This document shows positions 26,691 through 35,741 of a stretch of 64,000 nucleotides of DNA, in pieces (position 1 is the first letter of the stretch; the number at the start of each line of letters is the position of its first letter). The notes under the pieces are model-generated. The model was not told where the DNA came from and did not search any database. It worked only from the letters and a program-made list of their open reading frames with translations. This DNA is from a bacterium (GTDB lineage: Bacteria > Actinomycetota > Thermoleophilia > Solirubrobacterales > Solirubrobacteraceae), in NCBI GenBank assembly GCA_021323635.1, contig JAJPKQ010000007.1, positions 1-64,000 on the forward strand, given 5' to 3'. The position numbers and the translations under genes are program-made.

Positions 26691-28016
26691 TCACTTGGCC
26701 TGGTTGCCGAGCGCGATCCGCGCAAGATCGATCGTGCGGTCATAGAGCGCGGCGTCGACGCCCTCAGCGAGGGCCACCTCGCGCAGCGGCCTGCCCGACT
26801 CCGTCGCCTTCTTCACGATCACGGTCGCCTTGTCGTAGCCGATCGCGGCGTTCAGCGCGGTGGCGACCGCAAGCGTGGAGCCGGCTGAGGCCGCGCACGC
26901 CGCCCGGTTTGCCTTCAGCCCGTCGATGCACTTGTGGGCGAAGACCTCTGCCGCGGAGGCGAGCAGGTGCAGCGAGCCCAGCAGGTTGCGCGCGATCAGC
27001 GGGATGCGGACGTTGAGCTCGAACTGCCCCTGCATGCCGCCGATCGTGATCGCCGCGTCATTGCCGATCACCTGCGCTGATACCTGCAGGACGACCTCGG
27101 GGATCACGGGGTTGACCTTCCCGGGCATGATCGAGGAGCCCTTCTGCAGCTCCGGCAGGATCAGCTCGCCGATGCCCGCGCGCGGCCCAGAGCCCATCAG
27201 CGCGATGTCGTTGGCGATCTTCGTCAGCGAGACCGCAAGCACCTTGAGCGCCCCGGAGAGCTCGACCAGCGCATCGCGGTTGGCCTGTGCCTCGAAGCGA
27301 TCGCGCGGCGCAGCAAGACCGCGCAGCGAGTGCTCGCGGGCGAGCCTTGCGCGCACGAGCGCAGCGAAGCGCGGGTGCGTGTTCAGGCCCGTGCCCGTCG
27401 CCGTGCCGCCGAGCGGCAGTTCGCCGACGTGGGGGAGCGTCGCGCGAATGCGCTCCTGAGCGAGCGCGATCTGGGCGGCGTATCCGGAGAGCTCCTGGCC
27501 GAGCGTGACCGGGACCGCATCCATCAGGTGCGTGCGCCCGGCCTTGACGATCGCTGCGAAGGCGCGCGCCTTGCGCGCCAGTGAGCGCTCGAGCGCGCGC
27601 AGCGCCGGCAGCAGCTGGCGCTGGGCGGACTCAAGCGCCGCCAGGTGAACGGCGGAGGGGAAGGTGTCGTTGGATGACTGGCCCATGTTGACGTGATCGT
27701 TGGGGTGCACGTCGCTCCCTGCGAGCGTCGCGATGACCTCGTTGACGTTCATGTTCGTGGAGGTGCCTGAGCCGGTCTGGAAGACGTCGATCGGGAACTG
27801 GTCGTCGTGCTTGCCTGCGGCAACCGCCTGCGCGGCCGCTTCGATCGCCCGCGCACGCCGCTTGTCGAGGAGGCCGAGCTCGCAGTTGACAGCGGCTGCC
27901 GCGCCCTTGATGCGGGCAAGCCAGTGGATCACCGCGAGCGGCATCCGCTCGCCGGAGATCGGAAAGTTCTCGATTGCCTTTGCGGTCTCTGCGCCGTAGA
28001 GGGTCTTGGCGGCCAT
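26691..28016 (-). CDS. fumC: Class II fumarate hydratase
   Basis: Interconverts fumarate and malate. The 441-residue protein carries the family signature GSSIMPGKVNPV, the GQSSNDTFPSA block and the SS-loop region. The N-terminus is short: it starts almost directly at LYGAETAKAIENFPISG, lacking about 15-20 residues found in most FumC proteins. The upstream frame closes at a TAG, so no extension is possible. ATG 28016 follows AAAGGAG by about 9 nt; ATG 28022 is nearer and less likely. Likely cotranscribed with the sulfatase downstream. Confidence 0.92.
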   Translation of the reverse strand: MAAKTLYGAETAKAIENFPISGERMPLAVIHWLARIKGAAAAVNCELGLLDKRRARAIEAAAQAVAAGKHDDQFPIDVFQTGSGTSTNMNVNEVIATLAGSDVHPNDHVNMGQSSNDTFPSAVHLAALESAQRQLLPALRALERSLARKARAFAAIVKAGRTHLMDAVPVTLGQELSGYAAQIALAQERIRATLPHVGELPLGGTATGTGLNTHPRFAALVRARLAREHSLRGLAAPRDRFEAQANRDALVELSGALKVLAVSLTKIANDIALMGSGPRAGIGELILPELQKGSSIMPGKVNPVIPEVVLQVSAQVIGNDAAITIGGMQGQFELNVRIPLIARNLLGSLHLLASAAEVFAHKCIDGLKANRAACAASAGSTLAVATALNAAIGYDKATVIVKKATESGRPLREVALAEGVDAALYDRTIDLARIALGNQAK

Positions 28017-28144
28017 CCTCATCGCTCCTTTGCGTCGGTTCTGCGGTGGTACCCGACTCTATCTATCGCCTGTCCGCTGCGGCTCAGCGCCGCGTGCGGC
28101 GCGAGGATCTCCGCCGCGCCCGTCGCCGGGTCTGCGCAATGCCC

Positions 28145-28164
28145 TGCAATGATCGTGATTTGCA
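28145..28164. promoter_or_regulatory. Imperfect inverted repeat between fumC and the MerR gene
   Basis: TGCAA and TTGCA arms separated by 10 nt lie in the roughly 220-nt divergent region between fumC and the MerR-type gene, which otherwise holds no gene. It could be an operator for the adjacent regulator, but the arms are only five bases long. Confidence 0.2.
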
Positions 28165-28236
28165 TGAAATGTGGCGGTTTGCAGAGCCGCTTGCGAAGCC
28201 TGGCGAGATCGTGCAAGAGCGCCAGAGTGGGTGCGT

Positions 28237-29196
28237 ATGGGAGCAATCCGAACCAATGCCGCTGCGCTGATGCTGGGGGTGAGCCCAAGCACCCTGCGCG
28301 GCTGGGAGCGGCGCTTTTCCTTCCCGAGCCCCACGCGCAGCGAGGGCGGCCACCGCCTCTACGAGCTTGAGGAGATCGAGCTGCTGCGGGCGGCGCTGCA
28401 GGAGACGGGTGAGATCTCCGCGGCGATCGCGCTCGCGCGCGGGCGCGGACTGGGACCACCGACCGAGCAACGGCTGCGCGCGGCGCTGCTTGAGTACGAC
28501 GCCCAGCGCGCGGACCTGATCCTCGAGCAGAGCCTTGCGATGCGAACGCTCGAGCGCACGGTGGAGATGGTGCTGCTGGGTGCGCTCGAGACGATCGTAC
28601 CCGACGGGGAGCTCTCCTCGGAGTACTGCTTCGCATGGCGCTATGCGACATCCTGGCTCTGCGCGATCCAGCGCATCACGGCGCCTGCGACCCGCAGCGA
28701 GGGCGTGCTGATCTTCGACGCCGCACAGCCGCTGGAGCGCGCTGCCCTGCGCAATCAGGCGCTCGAGCTGTTCCTGCGCCGTGCGGGGCTGCGCGTCCTC
28801 GCCCTGCCGACAGCGATCGCGCCCGAGCGCCTTGGCAGTGCCCTGCGAGCGCTTCAGCCACGTGCGATCGTGCTTGCCGGAGCGGGGGCGGACCTTGACG
28901 AGATCGCGCGCCTGGTGCATGCGGCACGCCGGGTCGCAGGCGATGCGCTCGTGCTCGACTTCCAGGGAGCGCTGCCGGACACCGGTGCGAGCACCGTCGG
29001 GCGGCTGCCCTCGACGCCGGGCGCCGCAGCCGGGGCGATCTGCGCGCAGCTCGCCGACCCGCCGACGCAGCTTCCCGCCGAGCGCAGGAGGCGCTTCGTG
29101 CGCTCGCAGGCGCCGGCAGAGCCTGCGGCGGGCGCGCCGAATGCGATGGCGCTCTCTGCGCGCCGCGGGCGCGAGCGCGCTCGCATCGCGCGCTGA
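28237..29196 (+). CDS. MerR-family regulator with B12-binding-like C-terminal domain
   Basis: A 319-residue protein. The N-terminal winged helix reads NAAALMLGVSPSTLRGWERRF...EGGHRLYELEEIELL, as in MerR regulators of the CarA/LitR type. A helical bundle (about 90-180) and a Rossmann-like alpha/beta region (about 180-270) follow, reminiscent of cobalamin-sensing CarH proteins. The cobalamin-ligand motif DxHxxG is absent, so B12 or light sensing is doubtful. The last ~50 residues are Ala/Arg-rich and probably disordered. ATG 28237 or GTG 28231 are equivalent starts. It is divergent from fumC and may regulate it or itself. Confidence 0.75.
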   Translation: MGAIRTNAAALMLGVSPSTLRGWERRFSFPSPTRSEGGHRLYELEEIELLRAALQETGEISAAIALARGRGLGPPTEQRLRAALLEYDAQRADLILEQSLAMRTLERTVEMVLLGALETIVPDGELSSEYCFAWRYATSWLCAIQRITAPATRSEGVLIFDAAQPLERAALRNQALELFLRRAGLRVLALPTAIAPERLGSALRALQPRAIVLAGAGADLDEIARLVHAARRVAGDALVLDFQGALPDTGASTVGRLPSTPGAAAGAICAQLADPPTQLPAERRRRFVRSQAPAEPAAGAPNAMALSARRGRERARIAR

Positions 29197-29263
29197 CGGC
29201 GGCAAGGGGCGCTGCGGTCAGCGGCGCTCAGCCCCGCGCAGCCTCGCCGGGGCGTGCTGCAAA

Positions 29264-29269
29264 TAGAAT
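29264..29269 (+). promoter_or_regulatory. -10-like hexamer of ileS
   Basis: TAGAAT fits TANNNT and ends 9 nt before ATG 29279. No Shine-Dalgarno and no T-box elements are visible in the 82-nt gap, so ileS is probably transcribed leaderless. Confidence 0.4.
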
Positions 29270-29278
29270 TCCCGCGCA

Positions 29279-32200
29279 ATGGCCGACCCTTCGCATCCGC
29301 TGATCCCCGAGCAGCAGCTCGCGCCCGACCGCGCGCTGCCCGAGCTCGAGCGCGAGGTGCTGGCGCGCTGGCGGCAGCGTGATGTGTTCGCCAAGTCGCT
29401 CAAGCGCCGCGAGGGAGCCCCGCGCTGGGTCTTCTACGAGGGGCCGCCGACGGCTAACGGGCCGCCGGGCGCCCACCACGTGCTCTCGCGCGTCTTCAAG
29501 GACATCTACCCGCGCTTCCAGACGATGCGCGGCCACTACGTCGAGCGCAAGGGCGGCTGGGACTGCCACGGGCTGCCGGTCGAGATCTCCGTCGAACAGA
29601 AGCTCGGGATCACGAGCAAGGGCCAGATCGAGAGCGAGGTGGGGATCGAGCGCTTCAACCGCGAGTGTCGCGAGTCGGTCTTCGCCTACGTGGAGGAGTG
29701 GAACCGCCTGACCGAGCGGATCGGCTTCTGGATCGACCTCGATCACGCCTACCGCACGATGGACGAGGGCTACATCGAGTCGGTCTGGTGGGCGCTCTCA
29801 GAGCTCTACAGGAAGGGCCTGCTCTTCGAGGACCACAAGGTCGTCCCCTACTGCTACCGCTGCCAGACCGCGCTCTCCTCGCACGAGGTCGCGCTCGGCT
29901 ACCGCGAGATCACCGACCGCTCGATCTACGTGCGCCTGCCGCTGAACCTGAAGGGCGAGCGGACGCTCAGCGGCACCCGCCCCGACGGCAGCAAGGTGGA
30001 GGTGACCTTCGAGGAAGGCGATGAGCTGCTGATCTGGACGACGACGCCCTGGACGCTGCCGGGCAACCTCGCGGTGGCGGTCGGCCCGCAGATCGAGTAC
30101 GTGCGCGCGCGCGTGCCCGACAAGCCGCGCTTGGGCTCAGCGGCCGGCAGGGTCGTGATCCTCGCCGCCGAGCGCGTGGCGGCGGTGCTCGGCGAGGGGG
30201 CGGAGGTGCTCGGCGCAAGCTTCCCCGGCAGCGTGCTGATCTCAGCCGGCGAAGGTGGCGTGCGGGGCGGCGGCGTCTTCTACCGCGGCCCGATCTTTCC
30301 CAACGGCACGCGCGCGGGCGGAGCGCCGGTGATCGCCGGCGACTTTGTCTCCACCGCCGACGGCACCGGCCTGGTGCACATCGCCCCGGCCTTCGGCGCC
30401 GAGGACTTCGAGGCGGCGAGGGCTGCGGACCTGCCTGGCTCAGGCGCCTCCGGGCGGCACGACGTGCTCTGTCCGGTGCGCCTCGATGGCACCTTCGATA
30501 AGCGCGTGTCAAGCATCGACGGCAGCCGCCGCTACGAGGGCATGAAGGTCAGGGACGAAGCCACGACGCAGGCGCTCATCGATGACCTTGCCGCCCACGA
30601 TCGCCTGCTCTACGAGCTCCCCTACGCCCACTCCTACCCCCACTGCTGGCGCTGCGACACGCCGCTCATCTACCTTGCAAAGGTCAGCTGGTACGTCCGC
30701 ACCAGCGCCAAGCGCCAGGAGCTGCTGGCCGCCAACGAGACGGTCGCCTGGCACCCGGAGCACGTCAAGGAGGGGCGCTTCGGCGAATGGCTGCGCGGCA
30801 ACGTCGACTGGGCGCTCTCGCGCGAGCGCTACTGGGGCACGCCGCTGCCGATCTGGCGCTGCGAGCGCGGCCACGTGAAGGTGATCGGCTCCTTTGCCGA
30901 GCTGGAGGCGCTCAGCGGCACAGCGCTCGAGGACCACCACCGCCCCTACGTCGACGAGGTCACCTTCCCCTGCGACGATGAGTCAGGGCGCGCGCCGCTG
31001 GCGCTCGCCCCCGGTGCGGAGGTGGGCTGCCCGGTCCCCTGCGGCGCGACGATGCGCCGCGTCCCCGACGTGATCGACGTCTGGTTTGACTCCGGCGCGA
31101 TGCCCTTCGCCCAGCACCACGCGCGCTCGGCCAAGGACCCCGCCTTTGCTGAGCGCTTCCCCGCCGACTTCATCTGCGAGGCGCTCGATCAGACGCGCGG
31201 CTGGTTCTACTCGCTGCTTGCGATCTCGACGCTGCTGTTCGAGCGCGCGCCCTACCGCAACGTGCTCTGCCTGGGGCTGATCCTCGACCAGGAGGGCCAG
31301 AAGATGTCCAAGTCGCGCGGCAACACGGTCGAGCCCTGGGAGGTGATCGAGCGCTACGGCGCCGACGCCTTCCGCTGGTACCTCTTCACCGCCAAGGCGC
31401 CCTGGGAGGGGTATCGCTTCTCGATCGAGGCGATCGGCGAGCAGGTGCGGCTGTTCCTGCGCCCGCTCTGGAACACGCTCTCCTTCTACGCCCTCTACGC
31501 GCGCGCGAATGCGGCGCGGCTCTCGAGCGCAAGCGCGATCGGCGAGCGCAGCGACCTGGACCGCTGGATCCTCTCGCGCAGCGCCGCGGTCGCCGAGGAG
31601 GTCTGCGCGCGCCTTGAGTCCTACGATGCGACGAGCGCCGGGCGCGCGCTCGCACAGCTGCTCGACGACATCTCCAACTGGTACATCCGTCGCTCGCGGC
31701 GGCGCTTCTGGGACGGCGAGCCCGCGGCCTTCGCCACCCTGCGCAGCGTGCTTGTGATCTTCGCGCAGTGCCTGGCGCCCTTCTGTCCGTTCATCGCCGA
31801 TGAGCTCTACGAGCGCCTGGGCGGCGAGCTGGAGTCCGTTCACCTCTGCGACTTCCCCGCCGGCGATGCGCTGCCCGAGCGCGATCGTGAGCTCGAGCGG
31901 GCGATGGAGCTGGTGCGCAGCGCGGTGCGTCTGGGCCTTGCGGCGCGTGCTGGCGCGAAGGTCAAGATCCGCCAGCCGCTGGCCGAGGCGCTGATCGTCG
32001 CCGACCCGCAGGAGCGTGGTGCGATCGAGCCGCACGGCGAGCTCTTGTGTGAGGAGCTCAACGTCAAGCGCCTGCGCTTTCTCACGGGCGCGCAGGAGCT
32101 TGGCGGCTACGTCGTCAAGCCAAACTACCGCACGCTCGGGCCGCGCTTTGGCCGCTCGATGCCCGCGGTCGCGCAGGCGCTTGCGAAGCTTGACCCAGAG

Positions 32201-32656
32201 CAGGTTGCCGCGGCGCTGCGGGCGGGCGAGCGACTTGCGATCAGCGTCGCGGGCGAGGCTCACGAGCTCGGCGCCGAGGACATCCTGCTCACGCTGCAGG
32301 CGCCGGAGGGCTTTGCCGTCGAGCGCGAGGGCGCCCGCGCCGTTGCGCTCGACCTGCATATCGACGAGACGCTGCGTGCCGAGGGCCGCTGCCGCGAGAT
32401 CGTCCGCGCCGTGCAGAACGCACGTCGCAACGCCGGCCTGGCGGTCGAGGAGCGCATAGAGCTGCGGCTCGCGGGCGCAAGCGAGCTGCTTGCGGCCGCT
32501 GACGCCTGCTCCGAGTACCTCAGCGGCGAGACGCTCGCGCTTGCGCTGCAGCTCGACGGTGACGCTGTGGAGCGCTTCGAGCACCAGGAGCAGGTGCGCA
32601 TCGAGGGCCTGGAGCTCTCGATCGCGCTGCGCCGCGCCGAGGCCGCACGCTCCTGA
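29279..32656 (+). CDS. ileS: Isoleucyl-tRNA synthetase, IleRS2 type with GxHH signature
   Basis: Charges tRNA-Ile. The 1125-residue protein has the class I catalytic core interrupted by the CP1 editing domain, the KMSKS loop at 675-679 (QKMSKSRGN), an anticodon-binding domain and the long C-terminal region typical of IleRS2. The usual HxGH signature reads GAHH (Gly64-His67) within PPTANGPPGAHH. Altered GxHH signatures are described in a subset of IleRS2 enzymes and are linked to extreme mupirocin resistance. Zinc-binding C-terminal cysteines of IleRS1 are not seen. ATG 29279 sits behind a TANNNT element. Confidence 0.95.
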   Translation: MADPSHPLIPEQQLAPDRALPELEREVLARWRQRDVFAKSLKRREGAPRWVFYEGPPTANGPPGAHHVLSRVFKDIYPRFQTMRGHYVERKGGWDCHGLPVEISVEQKLGITSKGQIESEVGIERFNRECRESVFAYVEEWNRLTERIGFWIDLDHAYRTMDEGYIESVWWALSELYRKGLLFEDHKVVPYCYRCQTALSSHEVALGYREITDRSIYVRLPLNLKGERTLSGTRPDGSKVEVTFEEGDELLIWTTTPWTLPGNLAVAVGPQIEYVRARVPDKPRLGSAAGRVVILAAERVAAVLGEGAEVLGASFPGSVLISAGEGGVRGGGVFYRGPIFPNGTRAGGAPVIAGDFVSTADGTGLVHIAPAFGAEDFEAARAADLPGSGASGRHDVLCPVRLDGTFDKRVSSIDGSRRYEGMKVRDEATTQALIDDLAAHDRLLYELPYAHSYPHCWRCDTPLIYLAKVSWYVRTSAKRQELLAANETVAWHPEHVKEGRFGEWLRGNVDWALSRERYWGTPLPIWRCERGHVKVIGSFAELEALSGTALEDHHRPYVDEVTFPCDDESGRAPLALAPGAEVGCPVPCGATMRRVPDVIDVWFDSGAMPFAQHHARSAKDPAFAERFPADFICEALDQTRGWFYSLLAISTLLFERAPYRNVLCLGLILDQEGQKMSKSRGNTVEPWEVIERYGADAFRWYLFTAKAPWEGYRFSIEAIGEQVRLFLRPLWNTLSFYALYARANAARLSSASAIGERSDLDRWILSRSAAVAEEVCARLESYDATSAGRALAQLLDDISNWYIRRSRRRFWDGEPAAFATLRSVLVIFAQCLAPFCPFIADELYERLGGELESVHLCDFPAGDALPERDRELERAMELVRSAVRLGLAARAGAKVKIRQPLAEALIVADPQERGAIEPHGELLCEELNVKRLRFLTGAQELGGYVVKPNYRTLGPRFGRSMPAVAQALAKLDPEQVAAALRAGERLAISVAGEAHELGAEDILLTLQAPEGFAVEREGARAVALDLHIDETLRAEGRCREIVRAVQNARRNAGLAVEERIELRLAGASELLAAADACSEYLSGETLALALQLDGDAVERFEHQEQVRIEGLELSIALRRAEAARS

Positions 32657-32692
32657 GCTGCGCGGCGGGGCCCGCTCCTTGAGTCGGCGCCC

Positions 32693-33025
32693 CTATGCGC
32701 CCGCGAGCACCGGCTCGAGCTCGGCCTGCAGCCGCTGCTTGGGGTAGGCGCCGATGATGCTCTTGACCGGCTTGCCGGCCTTGAAGAGGATCATCGTCGG
32801 GATCGAGAGGATCTGGAAGCTGGCAGCGGTCTGCTGGTTCTCGTCCACGTTCAGCTTGACGATCTTCAGATCCGCCCGTTCGCCCGCGATCTCCTCGAGC
32901 ACCGGCGCAACCATCCGGCAGGGGCCGCACCAGGGCGCCCAGAAGTCCACAAGCACCGGCTTCTCGGACTCGAGCACCTCCGCTTGAAAGTTGCTGTCGC
33001 TCACTTCATTGATGTTGCCTGCCAT
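32693..33025 (-). CDS. trxA: Thioredoxin
   Basis: Cytoplasmic disulfide reductase, 110 residues, with the active site WCGPC (Cys33, Cys36), the cis-Pro segment SIPTM and the C-terminal helix. The open frame extends far upstream antisense to the neighbouring gene, but ATG 33025 has a GCAGGAG ribosome-binding site and gives the exact family length. It can supply electrons to the APS reductase and other reductases. Convergent with ileS. Confidence 0.96.
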   Translation of the reverse strand: MAGNINEVSDSNFQAEVLESEKPVLVDFWAPWCGPCRMVAPVLEEIAGERADLKIVKLNVDENQQTAASFQILSIPTMILFKAGKPVKSIIGAYPKQRLQAELEPVLAGA

Positions 33026-33079
33026 TGCTCCTGCCTTTCGTTCGGGGGTCCATGCGCTCCTGCCTCCGCCTTCAAAGTC

Positions 33080-33085
33080 ACTATA
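33080..33085 (-). promoter_or_regulatory. Probable -10 of trxA
   Basis: On the minus strand TATAGT lies about 55 nt upstream of the trxA ATG in a short AT-rich patch. No clear -35 and no SigR-type GGAAT/GTT pair is visible. Confidence 0.35.
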
Positions 33086-33108
33086 CAAAGTGTAGCGTGT
33101 GCCGACGC

Positions 33109-33885
33109 TCAGCTCGAGGCGCGCTCGGCGGCGACGTGCGCCGCCGGCGCGCCCGGCGGCGGTCGCCTGGCGAGGCGCAGGGCAGGCACCAGCCAGAACG
33201 CCTCGGCGGTGATGCGCCAGGACATCTTGCTCTTGCCCTCCGTGCGATCGCGGAAGACGATCGGCACCTCCACGACGCGAAAGCCGCTCTGCACGGCGCG
33301 ATAGGTGAGCTCGATCTGGAAGGCATAGCCGTGCGAGCGAACGCTCTGAAAGTCGATCGCCTCGAGCACCTCGCGCCGAAAGCACTTGAAGCCTCCGGTC
33401 AGGTCGCGGATGTGAAGCGAGAGGATCACCTGCGCATAGAGCGAGCCTCCGCGGCTGATGGCGCGGCGCAGCAGCGTCCAGTCCGTGACGCCGCCGCCCG
33501 GCACATAGCGGGAGCCCAGTGCCAGATCGGCGCCGTCTTCGATCGCGCCCAGCAGGCGCGCGAGGTCGGCCGGATCGTGCGAGAAGTCGGAGTCCATCTC
33601 CATGACGTAGGAGGCGCCGTGCTCGAGGGCGTGCGCGAACCCCGCTAGGTAGGCCGGGCCGATGCCTTCCTTGCTCTTGCGGTGAAGAACATGCACCCAG
33701 TCCCGCTGCGCGGCCAGCCGCTCTGCGATCTCGCCGGTGCCGTCCGGCGAGTCGTCGTCGACGATCAGCACGCGGTAGCCGGAGAGCGGGCAATCGCTCA
33801 GCACGGCTCCCGCCGCGCCTACGATCCGCTCGATGTTCTCCGCCTCGTTGTAGGTTGGCAGTACAAGCCAAGCCTCTCCGTCCAT
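33109..33885 (-). CDS. Polyprenol monophosphomannose synthase (DPM1-like GT2)
   Basis: Transfers mannose from GDP-mannose to polyprenyl phosphate, supplying the lipid-linked donor for envelope glycans and protein mannosylation. The 258-residue GT2 enzyme has LPTYNEAENI, the VDDDSPDGT loop, the catalytic EMDSDFSHDP, GSRYVPGGGV and the LTGGFKCFRREVL motif of dolichol-phosphate-mannose synthases. There is no C-terminal membrane domain, as in Ppm1 catalytic parts. ATG 33885 is preceded at 9 nt by TAAGGT (33895-33900). Confidence 0.9.
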   Translation of the reverse strand: MDGEAWLVLPTYNEAENIERIVGAAGAVLSDCPLSGYRVLIVDDDSPDGTGEIAERLAAQRDWVHVLHRKSKEGIGPAYLAGFAHALEHGASYVMEMDSDFSHDPADLARLLGAIEDGADLALGSRYVPGGGVTDWTLLRRAISRGGSLYAQVILSLHIRDLTGGFKCFRREVLEAIDFQSVRSHGYAFQIELTYRAVQSGFRVVEVPIVFRDRTEGKSKMSWRITAEAFWLVPALRLARRPPPGAPAAHVAAERASS

Positions 33886-33947
33886 AGCGTCCCTACCTTA
33901 CATGGTGCCCGGCGCTGCGGCAGCAGCCGGCTTGCGGCTCGACTGAG

Positions 33948-35711
33948 ATGGCCCACCCCCTGACCAACGCCCAGATCGCCGACTCGCTCGAGGAGCTTGG
34001 CGACCTCTACGAGCTCGACGGCGCCGATCGCCATCGCGTCCTCGCCTACCGGCGCGCGGCACGAGCGATCCGCGAGAGCTCTGCCTCGGTGGCGGCGCTG
34101 GTCGGAGAGGGCCGCGCGCGCGAGCTGCCCGGCATCGGGCAGACGCTTGAAGCAAAGATCGGCGACCTGCTCGCGTACGGCGAGATACCCGCCGCAGTCG
34201 CGCTCAAGCAGCGCTACCCCGCGGGCGTGATCGCGCTCACGCGCCTGCCCGGCATCGGCCCCAAGCGCGCCCGGGCGCTCTTCACCGATCTCGGCATCGA
34301 CTCGCCGGCGGCGCTGCGCGCCGCAGCGGCCGCCGGGAGGCTGCGCACAGAGCGCGGCTTCGGTCCGAAGTTCGAGGCCAATGTCCTGGCCGCAACGGCG
34401 CAGGAGCTCACGGGCGGCCCCTCCCGCGTGCTGCTGCCGCGCGCGCTCGAGCTGGGCGAGGAGCTTGTTGCGGGGCTGCTTGACAGCGGGCCTCCTGCCG
34501 CAAACGCTCAGATCGCCGGTTCGGCGCGGCGGATGGTCGAGGCGGTCGGGGATCTCGACCTGGTCGCAACCGCCGATGACCCCGCGGCGCTGGCAGATGC
34601 CTTTGCCGCGCTGCCCCAGATCGAGGTCGTGCTGCAGTCCGGGCCGGCCGCCGTGCGCGCCCGGACGCACATGGGCCTGGATGTCGACCTGCGGCTGGCG
34701 CGCCCTGCCGAGCATGGCAATCTGCTGCAGCACTTCACCGGATCGGCCCAGCACAACGAGGCGCTGCGAGCCGACGCGCGCGCGCGCGGCTACCACGTCT
34801 CCGAGCACGGCGTCAGCGAGGAGGCAAGCGGCCGGCTGCACACCTTTGCGGAGGAGCAGGGCGTCTACAGCCTCCTCGGCTACCGCCCGATCCCGCCGGA
34901 GCTGCGCGAGAATCGCGGCGAGCTGCAGGCCGCGCGCGAGCATGGGCCAGGTCTGCCGGAGCTGGTGCGCGAGCGCGACGTCCGCGGCGACCTGCACTGC
35001 CACACGGTCGCCTCAGACGGGCGCGCCCAGATCGAGGAGATGGCGCTTGCAGCCGCTGCGCGCGGCTATGAATACCTCGCGATCACCGATCACTCCGCCT
35101 CGCACGGCTTCGGCAAGGCGGTCTCTCCCGCTCAGCTGCGTGATCAGATCGAGCGCATCCACCGCCTCAACTCAAGCGGCCTCGGCATTCGGCTGCTTGC
35201 CGGCAGCGAGGTCAACATCCTTCCCGACGGCTCCCTCGACTACGACGATGACCTGCTTGGCGAGCTCGATTGGGTGATCGCGAGCATCCACACCTCCTTC
35301 CGGCTCTCAGAGCAGCGGATGACCGAGCGCCTGGTAAGCGCGATGCGCCACCCTGCAGTCGATGCGATCGCCCACCCGACGGGGCGGCTGATCGAGCAGC
35401 GCCCCTCCTATGCGCTCGACCGCGAGACGCTCTTCGAGGTGGCCGCGCAAACCGGAACCTTCCTGGAGATTAACGCCAACCCACTGCGCCGCGACCTCTC
35501 CGAGCAGGATGCCCGTGCGGCCGCGCAGGCGGGCGTGCTGCTGGTGGTCAACTCCGACGCCCACTCGACGGAGATGCTCGCGCTGCTGCGCTACGGCATC
35601 GCGACGGCGCGGCGCGGCTGGCTGCGCGCCGCCGATGTGGCGAACACGCGCAGCTGGGAGGAGCTGCAGCGCATGGGCAAGCGCGGGCGCCGGATGCCAC
35701 CGGCGAGCTGA
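33948..35711 (+). CDS. polX: Family X DNA polymerase with PHP domain
   Basis: A 587-residue repair polymerase. The N-terminal 8-kDa-like domain has tandem helix-hairpin-helix motifs (LPGIGQTLEAKI, LPGIGPKRARAL). The palm follows, with GSARR and GDLDLV carrying catalytic acidic residues and GLDVDLRLA the third. From about residue 345 comes a PHP phosphoesterase domain with RGDLHCHT, ITDHS, AGSEVNI, IAHPTG and NSDAH metal ligands. The metal-ligand set looks complete, so 3'-5' exonuclease activity is plausible as in Bacillus PolX. Confidence 0.93.
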   Translation: MAHPLTNAQIADSLEELGDLYELDGADRHRVLAYRRAARAIRESSASVAALVGEGRARELPGIGQTLEAKIGDLLAYGEIPAAVALKQRYPAGVIALTRLPGIGPKRARALFTDLGIDSPAALRAAAAAGRLRTERGFGPKFEANVLAATAQELTGGPSRVLLPRALELGEELVAGLLDSGPPAANAQIAGSARRMVEAVGDLDLVATADDPAALADAFAALPQIEVVLQSGPAAVRARTHMGLDVDLRLARPAEHGNLLQHFTGSAQHNEALRADARARGYHVSEHGVSEEASGRLHTFAEEQGVYSLLGYRPIPPELRENRGELQAAREHGPGLPELVRERDVRGDLHCHTVASDGRAQIEEMALAAAARGYEYLAITDHSASHGFGKAVSPAQLRDQIERIHRLNSSGLGIRLLAGSEVNILPDGSLDYDDDLLGELDWVIASIHTSFRLSEQRMTERLVSAMRHPAVDAIAHPTGRLIEQRPSYALDRETLFEVAAQTGTFLEINANPLRRDLSEQDARAAAQAGVLLVVNSDAHSTEMLALLRYGIATARRGWLRAADVANTRSWEELQRMGKRGRRMPPAS

Positions 35712-35741
35712 GGGCGCAGAAGCGCCGGCGCTCGCGGCCTG

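Noticed and set aside
29197-29278. T-box riboswitch upstream of ileS
   Set aside because: The gap is only 82 nt and lacks the TGGNACCGCG-type antiterminator sequence and any specifier stem.
32693-33871. A single 392-codon gene covering thioredoxin and upstream sequence
   Set aside because: Only the last 110 codons are thioredoxin; the rest is an alternative frame of the mannosyltransferase gene on the same strand.
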